NCBI GenBank assembly: GCA_003993805.1
Contig: RSEF01000006.1
Location: forward strand, 28,083,918 to 28,147,917
DNA from: Himantopus leucocephalus
Taxonomy: Eukaryota; Chordata; Aves; Charadriiformes; Recurvirostridae
Direction: 5' to 3'
DNA length: 64,000 nucleotides
Below, one piece after another: positions 36,626 through 46,814 of the stretch (the stretch's first letter is position 1; each line of letters starts with the position of its first letter). The notes beneath the pieces were generated by a model. That model was given only the letters and a program-made list of their open reading frames with translations. It did no database searches and was not told the origin of the DNA. Both the position numbers and the translations under genes were made by a program.

Positions 36626-39600
36626 CGAATAGTTAGGTGCCTGTAGTGGGCTGATGGATGCGAGGGGTTTGTTGTTGCTTTAACTCAACTTGCAACACAG
36701 ACTGTTAAAGGATTTCTAGTCTAAAGTAGTACTTTGCTTATTTACATGTCATGCTAACATTGAAATGTAAGTGACTTTAGTACCAGAAGTGTGAGTTATG
36801 TAATGTGTTTGCTAACTTTTTGGCTCATTTTTCTTTCTTGACAGCAATAACAAAATATAGGAGGCAGTCTTTTGAGGTGTACGTTAGCTTCAAGCATTTA
36901 CTGGGAGCGGGAGGGAAAGCATTATTGTTGCTTTAAAAATCTTTTATGGAACTTGTTAAACACCATTTTCTCTTAAACTTGTTTGCTTTATAGTGGTCTC
37001 CGAGGACATACATTTTCCTAATCAAGTAAATTTGTATTTTGCTCAGAAACCCAGTAAAATTTAAATCTACTGTGTTTCACGTCTTCCTCTTCTCCTCGCT
37101 TTTCTTTCCTGCTCTGTTCCCTGTGTGTTGACTCTTTTTATTTATGTTTTTTAAGGAATCAGATGTGTATTTTCACTTAATGTTTGTTATGTTAGCACCT
37201 CCTGCATTTGGTATTCTGAAAGCTTGTTTGTGCCTGGTGACATTTTCTCACAGCATGCTTTAGTCTACGCTCGCACTACTGCTACCAGATCTTGGTATCT
37301 GTTTTGTATACTTTATACTGTGTTGTATTGCAGTGCAGAAAATTAGTATGTGGTATGGCTTGTGGACTGGAGCAATGTAAAAGACCCCTTTGCCTCTGAA
37401 GTTAATGAGGTGAATAGAAAAAACACAGGCCAAAATCTGCTACCTGTCGTGCCATGTGAATTGCAAGAATTTAATAAGTAGACTCTTGTTTTTTAAATCC
37501 ACCATTTGCAGTTCCCCCCCCTTGGTATTTAAAATAGCTAAGTGATCTCTTAGTGTTTTGTCAGTCTTGCACATAGCTTGGTAGTGTTTTAGAGCAGCAT
37601 GCATCTTGCATAACTCAAGATGTCTGCAGCATGGATGTCTACTTGTGAATTACATGCCTCTGTTGCAATCACAGTAAGTCTACAGTGCAGCCAATGAAGT
37701 CTAGAAAATGACTCGCTTCATCCTAGGGAGAAACTTTAATTAGACAACAAATTCAACTGTTACGTAAATATCTAAAGTCAGGCAAAAACAATCGCACTCT
37801 ATGACCTAATGAATGCATGAACATAAATGTTGAACATGAAGATGTTAAGTTTCAGTAGTTCATACATAATATGAATGATAAATGAAAACTATTACTTTAG
37901 GGCTTAGGAATTTTCCTTTCAGACTGGGAACTTTTAGACATCAGGCAACTTTGTTCCTGATTCAAATTCCAGAGAGAGAAAAACCTAAATCATACCAAGT
38001 GACTCACAAATTATTTAACGATAAAGTATGAAATGTGGTAATTCACACACTGAACTCCTCTTGCAAGTTCAGATGGGGTGCTATTCGTCCGTAACCATTA
38101 TGTAATGTAAGTATTTCTAGGCACTATCAAGCACCTTCCATGTTTCAGTAATTATTCCAATGTATGTGATATGTATTGGCTATTCATTCATGTGGGCACT
38201 CTCAGCATCAGTAAATGCAGCTTCCTCATGCTACGGCTGAATGTGAAAACTAGAGAATTTCTAAACCCCTTTTGCATTCTTTTAGTGTGAAATTCTTTGC
38301 TGTGTAGCAAATCTGAGAGTTGTGCACCACTTAAAACCTCACTGCTACTCACCCATAAGTCTATTTTGGGATGTAAGTGGTATGCAGCCTTGGAGCCCTT
38401 TCTGTATCTGAATTTTAGCCTTAGTCATTTAAATTTATCTCCAGCTCAAAGCATCATGCCTGAATTTAAATGCTAAATTCTTAAGAGCAGAAGAATTGTG
38501 TATTTATTTCTGGGACACATCTTCCATGCTTTTAAGCAATGCATAGATCTGGATAGGCTTGCTGCACAAGAAAGAATTTTGCTTTGGAGAAGAAAAAGGA
38601 GAAAGAGAAGAGACTAGTGTGCAAACAGTTGTGTTTGGTTAGCCAGTTGCCATACATGCACCTGCAAGATACACTTGAATGATTTCTATATGTAGTGCTC
38701 AGCTGAGTTTTACTGATGCAGTGAAATTTTCTCTGTTGTCACTTTTAACATCTATCAATATTTTCAGACTTTTATTAAAACATTACTGAAAACTGAGCTT
38801 GGGAAACAATGTTGAAAGTGATAGCTATTGATTTAATACCCATTCTGATAACTGTGGGTGGAGTGAGAGTCCTTTCTAAGCTATGCAATTTCTTGAGAGG
38901 CAGCTACAGCACTGTCACCATCCCTTAGTTTGCTGAAATAGCTTAGGTTTTGAGGTAGGTCTTAATAAAGCCTTTAATCCCTCTGGGATTTTTAGATTAA
39001 AAACATCACATTGTTTTGCTGTTTAAATATAATTTTGCCTTGTACCACCCCATATTTAGTATAAATAATATATTAAGGAATGTAGAAGTAAGATATATTA
39101 TTATTACTTGTATTGCAGCACTTCATGTGAAGAGAGCTAATAGTCTTGGAGAGCTGGCCTATGTGCCTTGGAGGTCACAGAGTTTCTCAGTGCAACTGCT
39201 GTTGTGTGCCCTTGTTTCCACCTCCCTCCCGCTGTGCCTTCTTCCCCAGTGTAAAATTGGATTGATCACATACACAAACTTTCTGTGTGTGTTTCTGTGA
39301 AAGTCAGGTTTTGCAGGCAGACAGTAAGTAATGTAAGAAATCATCCCCCAATGGATTTGCCCAGTGTTGAGCAACCAAAAGTGAAATTACAGGAAGAAAG
39401 ATGAGTGCTGTTCTTCCTTTCAAGCAGTAGTGGAACTATTCCTGTGACAATATGGTGAGATTACTTGCAGTCTAAAGTGTGCTATACTTCTGATTTTAAA
39501 AAAAATGCGTTGCTTCTGTTTACCCATTACTGAGTCATTGGTTCCAAGGGAGTAAAAAGAAGGTATTTTAAGCCATTTGTGCAAATTTGTACTTTCCAGT

Positions 39601-40581
39601 CAACCATAAGATTTAGATTTACTTTCCTTGGAAAACTGTAAATTGCTGAGAGTCCTCTTCTTTTGTATTTTCCCAGTGATAATACTGTGGGCTTGTGTAA
39701 GTCTTTCAGAGATGATGCCAATCTTCCTGAAGCATAGGTCTGAAATTTAGAGATCCATATTTAAAAAGGTAATGTTTAAATATTTCATCAATCTTGTTTG
39801 GTAAAAGAATATTGTCCTCATATTTGTTTCATTACTGTATGAACACAATATCACAGTCTTAATTCTGTAGAATGTTTTTTCCTTCCACACACTGTGCACA
39901 AGCCCGTAGTTTTTAGCAAACTCAATTTATTCAACAAAATACACAAGATGGTACTGCAGCATGCCTTTTTGTAAAGGGAATAGCCCTTGGATAGTTAGTT
40001 ACCTTAGGTACTGGTCTTGAAAATTGTCAGGTGCAAATGTTTTCTTATTAGTGGTGTTCTTCTGAATACCTGTGCAGTTTGAGAGGCTGTCCCTGGTTGG
40101 GTGGTCCAGCAAATGAAAAGGTGACCTGGTGTTACTAAAGATCAAAGGAGCTCTTTCTAACTGGTGGCATTGGAGCTGAATTAAAAATACCAGAAATATA
40201 TATTATCAGAGTCTTGTTGTGTGTGGCTTTACCCAACAAAAAGGAATCCATACAGATAACTTGGAATTTTTAAATGGGGAGTGGCTTGGGTTAAGGGAGG
40301 AAAAAAATACATATTGTTTTTGTTTTTTAAATATGTTAGAGGAAAAAGATGAGCTGTGCATGTAGCTGGTGAGTTTATTCCAGAGTGGGATGAAATTTCC
40401 AGGCGCTCAGCAGGGCAAGATTTGTAGATGTTACCCATAGCATCCTCCTTTTATATATTCTGTGCCTTTCCAGAAAACCCAGGGGTGGCATGAGGGGATT
40501 ATATTCATAGGAAAGACTCTAAAAAGCTGAATTCTGCCTTAATTTCTGGAGCTTTAGGGCTGCAAGTGTTGGGAAGATTAT

Positions 40582-40631
40582 TTACCAATAAGTAGTAAGT
40601 ACTAATAAGTAGTAATTACTTACCAATAAGT
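40582..40631 (+). repeat. Imperfect tandem repeat, 17 bp period
   Basis: AATAAGTAGTAA occurs at 40587-40598 and again at 40604-40615, and TTACCAATAAGT brackets the array at 40582-40593 and 40620-40631. It is a small slippage array just upstream of the 40.8-41.1 kb CpG-rich patch. Confidence 0.8.
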
Positions 40632-40800
40632 TTTACTCTAGTATCGATGGAGCCAAATCTCCAGCAACTTCATTGTAAAAGCACTGATCTCAAGTAGAAG
40701 TAACGGCTTTTGTGAAGTGCCCCCAAATCTACCTATTCAGTATCAGCCAATGTAAAAACATTGTGGCAGAGCTGATGTAGACACGTGGGTTTCTGAGACT

Positions 40801-41100
40801 GTCCCATCTTGTCTCTACCAGTAAGTGACAGTCGTGTGCATCCTGCGCACTTAAGCCTGACTTTGTCGGCAGCTCTCCATCCCTGTCCCCCATCCCGCCG
40901 CCCTCTCCCCCAGATAACTTTATCCTCATAACACAGATATGCAGCGCACTGGTCTGGATTTCATTTCTTCTTATTCAGCTCTGTGCAATCTCGCGCGCAT
41001 TCCTAATGCGTTACCAACAGCCTGCGTCTCTGAAAGCGCCGTATCAGCTTTCAGTGGCAAAAGCTTGGAGAGGAAACAGGCCGGTTCCTCCGTGCGCAAA
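40801..41100. promoter_or_regulatory. CpG-rich patch, candidate alternative promoter or enhancer
   Basis: By hand count this 300 bp holds about 16 CpGs at roughly 53% GC, an observed/expected ratio near 0.8, against a background where most 300-bp stretches have only a few CpGs. It contains a C/T-rich block (40870-40912), a CGCGCG core (40992-40997) and scattered CpGs to 41095. There is no TATA box. A GTAAGTGA donor-like site lies at its left edge (40821), and an exon-like unit follows on its right (41179-41238). It may be an alternative ADD3 promoter or a conserved enhancer. Confidence 0.4.
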
Positions 41101-41178
41101 CAGCTGGGCAGTTGTGGATGGAATTAATTGCCGATATACACTGGCTGTGTTTTTCTTCTCTTGTCATTTCCTTTGCAG

Positions 41179-41238
41179 CTGTGAAAGGCAAGTTTTTTAG
41201 GTTTTGAAAACAGCGCAGACCTCAGCAAAAGTAGTGAA
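41179..41238 (+). other. Candidate 60-bp non-coding exon (possible ADD3 5' UTR exon)
   Basis: A long pyrimidine tract (41148-41176) ends in TTTGCAG with AG at 41177-41178, and the preceding roughly 65 bases contain no other AG. Sixty bases later is AA followed by GTAAGTATG (donor at 41239), a full match to the donor consensus. The enclosed 60 bases contain no ATG, as suits a 5' UTR exon. It lies directly downstream of a CpG-rich patch. Alternatively, donor 41239 ends a longer first exon beginning in that patch, or the signals are chance: GTAAGT alone is expected about 16 times per strand in a window this size. There is no transcript evidence. Confidence 0.32.
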
Positions 41239-42294
41239 GTAAGTATGCTTATTAGGATTTGCGTACAAAATAAAACCTCTCCGAAGCTGTAACAACCAGC
41301 ACTGTTGACACCGGTATTCAAATTCCAACTGCACCTTCCAAAAGTAATTTCTGGCTTTGGATTTCCAGCTTGAAAAAAATCTGTTAGGGGAGATGTGGCA
41401 TTCTGAAAGCAACAGTCCAGTATTTGCTGAAAATAGGAGTCTGAAGTTGAGCATTGAAAGTAATACATTCTGAAAATGGTTGTCTTCCGCCTATAGTCTT
41501 GGAGCTATTCTATCAAATGGACTGATGCTGCTGTAGCCAAATGTGAAACAGTCAAGTTGCTGAAAGTCATGTTCCAGGCCAGCAGTTATGGGAAATTTAT
41601 CATGGGGTTGGAAAATACACGTGTTATCAACAGAGCTGCATGTCTGCCTCAAGGCTTCACCCAGCCCATAACAATGCAAAAACAAACCACCCATCACAAA
41701 TGAAAAAATGCTGTCAAAAGTAGATTCTAAGCTCTAATGGTGTCAGAAGCTGCAGCATGCTTGTTTTAGTTGTAAAATCAGTGGAAAAATGTGTAGTATC
41801 TATTGTTGAAGATAATATTTTGCTAGCTTCCACCCTGTGAAGTCCCACAGATATTTTTCCCCTTGTTTATTAAATTGTTCTAAATGCACTTTTATTTTAC
41901 GGAAATTGTTAGGCCTCCCCTACTAGCAGGCTTATGCTGCCATGCAATTTACTCCAGGGAACATCTATAAGCTCTTTTGCCAAAATAACTACAACTCTCC
42001 TAGGGATTTTACTGATATACAGTAATTGCATATTGTATATTTATAAATAGTCTGATAGTAGAATGGATTGTTTATTTAAACAAATGCTAGAGAAAGTTTT
42101 TGTTGTTTTAAGACCTGGTCCTAATAACTAAATAAATGAAGTTGTACAAATATGCTGAAAATGTCCCCACCAGCTTGTGTTATGCAATTACTTCTACCAC
42201 AAGATGAGTATTTCAAAGGTCCCACTGAAACCAGGGCCGTTATTTGTGGTAAGAAATACTGTGTGGAGTGAGGACGGGTTGACAGACCAAGATA

Positions 42295-42327
42295 TTTTTT
42301 TTTATTTTATTTTTTTTTTTAAAAAAA
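42295..42327 (+). repeat. T-rich/A-rich low-complexity tract
   Basis: Nearly pure T with a few A (42295-42320) switches to seven A (42321-42327). A simple homopolymer pair that could fold into a weak T/A hairpin. Confidence 0.65.
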
Positions 42328-42556
42328 GAGGGTTACACAACTCTTGAAAGGAGCCAGGCTTTTAGTCACAGCACCCGCAGTAGCCAAACTCTTGTAGAGA
42401 ACGCTGCAGAGACCGGTTTGTCTGTACTTGCAGTAAATGCAAAGGAGTGCATCCTAGTTTAGCCTTTCATGCAAGGGATTTCCGCTGCGAACTTGCATCT
42501 GTCATGGCTAATATCACACACAAGGAGACACCAAACCAAGCCTGGCTCACACGGCA

Positions 42557-42630
42557 TGCAGGAAGTTCAGCTGTAGTAACTTGATTGTAAATCTTGCAGG
42601 AAGTTCAGCTGTAGTCTCGATTGTAAATCT
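42557..42630 (+). repeat. Tandem duplication, two copies of a 36-38 bp unit
   Basis: Copy 1 (42557-42594) and copy 2 (42595-42630) both begin TGCAGGAAGTTCAGCTGTAG and both end GATTGTAAATCT. They differ only by a two-base length change and a substitution in the middle. The high identity indicates a fairly recent slippage or tandem duplication. Confidence 0.9.
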
Positions 42631-42739
42631 GAGCCAGAGAGTCAGTGTGCTTGAACCGTGGCTGTTACTTCAAAGAATAAAGGCTGCATCTTTGAAAGGC
42701 TTCAAGTTTTTATAGCTATACAAAAGTTAGCTATTACAT

Positions 42740-42812
42740 AAGTCGTATGTTATACATATGTATGTGTGTATATATCTGTATGTTCATATTTTATTTTTAA
42801 TATACATGTATC
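42740..42812 (+). repeat. AT/GT purine-pyrimidine alternating low-complexity tract
   Basis: An imperfect mixture of TATACATATG, TATGTGTGTA and TATATCTGTA, followed by a T-rich stretch and ATACATGTAT. It is degenerate microsatellite-like sequence. Alternating purine-pyrimidine DNA can unwind easily, but no function is shown. Confidence 0.6.
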
Positions 42813-44327
42813 ATAGGCGCCCTGTCCTGTATATGTCACGCTAAGTACTTTTTTGGCAGGTAACAGAAGTTATGGAAACAATTAAAATTCCTATGCAACA
42901 TTGGATTACTTATTTGTTTGGAAGAGTGGGTGGTGTTTGGTGGAAGGGAAAAAAAGGCAGATCTGTACTTGAAAACCAAAGTGTAAAAGCATTCTGGAGT
43001 GTTTTTACCAGAAGGTCTTTTCGTCAATTTGTGTTTTGACAGGAAGGTCTGGATATCAGGAATACAGGTCTGGGTTTTGTACTCTGGTGTATCTTATTAG
43101 TAAATATTTAAGAAATTACAGAGCTGCAGTTGTTTTTATGGCCAGTAACTGTGTCCATTTCAAGGCACTAAACAATGTTTGAGAACCGGGCTCTTAACTG
43201 CGCCGTAGTGCAAGAAGATGTTAAGGTTTAGAAACTGGTTGCTTTCTGCTCTGGCTTCATGTTATTTCCTCATCTACTGCCTGTCTGACTGAGAGATTAG
43301 AAGTGGCAAAAAAACCCAACCGGTTTTTAAGAACTCATATAGTAGCTGGGCAATTTAACTTCAGCTAACAGTGAATATCTTGATCCAGAGTCTGCAGCTG
43401 CATTTTCCTATGGGTTACATGACAGGTTGGTGGCATGATTTGCTTTGCAAACCTGTAAATGAGTTTGTGTTTGTGAATCTTGTAGCTGTGGTTTCTTTCT
43501 CCACCCTTTTCGCATGAATAAACTTGAAAAATATTTAGGACAAGATTTCTCTGGACTCGCCACATCTGATGATATCTTTTTCAACTGTAGTCTTTGTATA
43601 TATGTACTTCCAAAACAATTGGGAGGTGTGGTGCAATGTGCTTCCTTGGAGGGAGGAACACTGTTAGTAAAGATTACTATTTCTGTGAGAAGAGTCAACC
43701 ACACAAATGCTAATACTGTAGCTGGGAGGAGTCTGTGGCTTTGGTTCTTAACTCCCTTTGGGTTTTGCCAGTGACACAGAGCAGAGGAGTGGTTGGTCAG
43801 TTACGGTAAAACACGGAAAAGATTTTAATGTTTCTGACAACTACATATCTCAGTATACTAATGAATTCAGTGTCTTAACCACCTGACTTGCTATGTGAAG
43901 TAATTACATGCAATTAATAAATATTTCAGATTGTTCTGTGCGTGACTTACAAGCCTTAGTTGCCTCATCAAATACATGATTTGGCAGTACTAAAGCTCGA
44001 GACATCGTTGCGTGAACTTTGTGTAAGAGTGGGTTCATTCAATAAAAAATAAAAAGAGCATTTAAAGAGCCTTTTATTCCTGTCATAAAGATGCTTTGTG
44101 CTATTGCCGTTGTGTATTTGACAGAACAGTTGGGGATGGATGCTGCAGAAAGTTGTCTTGTATTTTGATTTTCTTCTATTTGAGACTTGCATGATTTTTA
44201 TCTTCAGTGTCATGACATGAATGGTGAGTTACAATTTCTGTGTTTGAATGGGGTTTTCCAGTGTAGTTAGTATCTGTGTAACCTGTAAATCAGTTACTCT
44301 GTTTGCCTCAGTTCTGCATATTACATT

Positions 44328-44411
44328 TTGGGTTGTTTTTCTGGTGTTGAGGTTTTTTTGGTTTTGTTGGGTTTTTTGGGTTTGTGGGTTTTTTTGGTTT
44401 TTGTTTTTTTA
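44328..44411 (+). repeat. T/G-rich low-complexity tract (TTTGGG-like)
   Basis: A run of about 80 bases made almost only of T and G, with repeated TTTTGG, TTGGG and GGTTTTTTT words. It resembles decayed telomere-like or degenerate homopolymer DNA. A second T/G stretch follows at 44624-44667, and a complementary A/C stretch at 45077-45122. Confidence 0.75.
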
Positions 44412-44623
44412 GGAAATGTGATCTGACTTTGCTTCTACTTAAGTCAGGGAGAGCGCCAGCCTCAGTAGAACTGGGCTTAGAGTTTTGAGTATATGCTGGC
44501 AGCTAAAGTGAGCGCAACCACATTGGACACAGGGCTGATTCTACTGTGGTGCAGTACCGTGATTTGCTGTACTGGCCTCTGGGGTTTTAATTTTAACTCT
44601 ATGAAATAAAATAAATCAAATAT

Positions 44624-44667
44624 GTTTGGTTTTGATTTGTGGTTGGGTTTGGTTTTGGTTTTTGTTT
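44624..44667 (+). repeat. Second T/G-rich low-complexity tract
   Basis: GGTTTTG, GGTTGGG and GGTTTTGG words dominate. Same composition class as the tract about 200 bp upstream; its 3' end TTTTTGTTTACAG resembles a splice acceptor, but no matching exon is evident. Confidence 0.65.
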
Positions 44668-45076
44668 ACAGCTGAGCACAAATAGGTAGGTAATCTTGAT
44701 TTGATTTGGAAGACACATTTTAACATGTGGCTGTAAAACACAGCACGGCACCAGTCTCACAGAGTAATTGTTGCCCTGTAGTTCACTATCTCAGTTTATT
44801 CTATCAAAGTAGTTCAACTTCTGTGAGTATGTGTGCTAATGGAGTTTTATCATGTGTATGAGTAGTAGCAGACTAGATATTCTCCTGTATTAGTCATTGC
44901 AGTGGGAGATAATAGCGAAGTCTGTTCTCATTTAAAACTGTAGCAAAATGCATGAAGTAGCCTTCATTAATGTACACTGTAATAGCATTGAATGTCTTAG
45001 ATTACATCAGATTTCTTATGATAAACACATGACCAACTATTTTAAAACTCCCTATGTAATTCGATTTTCTGGTGTC

Positions 45077-45122
45077 AAAAAAAAAAAAACACCCAAAAAC
45101 CCAACAAAACCCTCCAAAAAAA
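45077..45122 (+). repeat. A/C-rich low-complexity tract
   Basis: Thirteen A followed by CACCCAAAAACCCAACAAAA and more A/C sequence. It is the reverse-complement type of the T/G tracts at 44.3 and 44.6 kb. The open frame through it (Lys/Pro/Thr) is meaningless. Confidence 0.7.
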
Positions 45123-46380
45123 GTCAAAGCACCCAGGTATTTTAAAATATATAAACTTGAGCTGGAAAGAAAAGATGAAGAAAAAGCTTCTAACTTTTAA
45201 TTAATCATGCTTTCAACATCTGGAATTAAGGTTTTTCTTAAACACAGTTTTGAGATACGCAGTATTAATCCCAAAGTTTTATGATGGCACACAGAGCTTA
45301 GCCTAGGAGTCAGATACTCAGTTCTGGCATTAGTTTTTTGCATTGTTTCCACATTCTGGCACTCCATTCCGTTTCCTCGCCTCACTGAGCACTGAAAGGG
45401 ACATAAATTGACATAACTAGATTTTTCTGACTGGTGCAAGGGAAACAGCCTGAAAGATAAACTTTAACCTATCATCCTGTCAACAAATTTGCATTGTTAC
45501 AGAAGTAAGAATTTATATATGGTGTAGTCAAGAATAGTATGCAGGGACAATGCATTAAGATAAAGAAAGTGCGTATCTGAAGTTACGTTTTTCTCAGCCT
45601 AAAAATAGGAGCTAAGCATCCCACTATCTGATTTGCATTTCCATCGTTTTGGCATAAGAAAAGCTCTGAGTATTTTCACCGGCCTAAAGCAAGAAAGTCC
45701 TAACTACAACAAAAGTTGAACAAATTAATGGGAAAACTGTGAAAGAATTTGGCCTGTCATGGTAGTTTTGGGATGGCTAACTTCTCTTAGCAGCCTATAC
45801 TGTCTTTTCGGCATGCCACAGTTCAGTTATGTAACCTTGGGAAATTTCTCTCCCACTGAATGCACTCTTCCTTTATTAAGGCTAATGGGAGTCATGTGTT
45901 CGTGTCAGTGGGAAAGCAGACCCTTACAAATCTTTCTGGTAGATTTGGTGGAAACAGAGCTCACGTTCATTATTGCTGTGTTCTGGGCAGTTGGGTGTCT
46001 CATTAGCGGGACGTTAATGATGTTCAGTGCACTTCTTTATTGGACGAGAGGATGTGAAATATAAAATGAGTGACTTCTCGATCTTATCATTCCCTGTATC
46101 ACTGGATTGATTTCTGTCCGTTTTGTCCTTTCTCCCATCCCAGTACTCAAACATTATTACCTGTGACCTGGTGGATATGATGCTGGGTGTGCTCCAGCCC
46201 CGCTGTTGGGCTGCTCTGCCCTGAGCACACACCGTGGCTCCCCTCTCCCTGGAAACTTACTGCAGCTCAGTAGCAACTGTTGTATTTTCAGTCCTTCTAC
46301 AATTTAAGGCAGGGAGCAGATCATAAACATTGATCAGGTAGGAGCCAAATCTTAGCTGTGGGATTTTCAGCATAGTATCT

Positions 46381-46680
46381 TTATAGTGATAGCCGCGTGC
46401 GGACGGAGTAAATGTGGTTTTGCACAGATCTGTGGGGAAGGGCCTGTGGGTGGTGGTGGGCAAGAGCCACGCCACCCCACCGCTTCGCTGAGCAGATGTT
46501 CCTGCAAACTGCCTGCTAACAAAAACAAACCCGCCGAGTGGAGCCACGGGGCGGGCTGGCCCCCCATGAAGCTGAGCCCTTGGCCAACGTCCTGCGACGC
46601 ACGGTGGGAATTCGCTTCCCCTCAGGAAACGCCGGCTTTTGGTGTTTTATCTTGCCGATGCAACTGCAAGAGAACAATAG
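46381..46680. promoter_or_regulatory. CpG-rich patch, candidate promoter or enhancer
   Basis: This is the most GC-rich 300 bp I found, at about 59% GC by hand count, with about 19 CpGs (observed/expected near 0.75). It includes GCCGCGTGCGGACGG (46392-46406) and CCTGCGACGCACGG (46591-46604). It overlaps a canonical G-quadruplex motif. Open frames on both strands (for example minus 46257-46547) have no recognisable similarity. A promoter, perhaps bidirectional or antisense, is possible; an enhancer or chance GC island is equally open. Confidence 0.4.
46434..46460 (+). other. G-quadruplex motif
   Basis: Four runs of three or more G (46434-46437, 46440-46442, 46448-46450, 46458-46460) are separated by loops of 2, 5 and 7 bases, which satisfies the classical G3+N1-7 rule. 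It sits inside the CpG-rich patch, where such structures often mark promoters. Confidence 0.6.
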
Positions 46681-46782
46681 GCTATTAGAGTATTAGAACA
46701 ACTGAGCCCCTCATTACTTTGTCATGGGGGCTAAAAGGAGGGGTTGGCCTCCCTCAGAGCTAATTTGGTGGCCTGTGCTTGA

Positions 46783-46814
46783 GGGCCTGGGCTGGTGGTG
46801 GGTGTGAGGTGAGG
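46783..46814 (+). other. Second, looser G-quadruplex-like tract
   Basis: GGG runs occur at 46783, 46789, 46800 and 46812 with GG pairs between them. One or two loops exceed seven bases, so this is a weaker quadruplex candidate than the one about 330 bp upstream. It extends the G-rich character of the 46.4-46.8 kb region. Confidence 0.35.

Larger units (their letters stand above)
36118..40800. other. Non-coding segment
   Basis: AT-rich intronic sequence with the 36599-36625 hairpin and the 17-bp tandem array. Bases 36227-36275 faintly resemble a degraded CR1 end, but too weakly to call. A donor-like GTAAGTGA at 40821 marks its right edge. No exon is supported. Confidence 0.55.
41245..46380. 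other. Non-coding segment with simple repeats
   Basis: Contains T-rich, AT/GT, T/G and A/C low-complexity tracts and the 36-38 bp tandem duplication. Bases 42365-42555 retain several CpGs (CACCCGCAG, GAACGCTG, GACCGG, TCCGCTGCGAAC) and may be a conserved element. No exon is supported. Confidence 0.55.
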
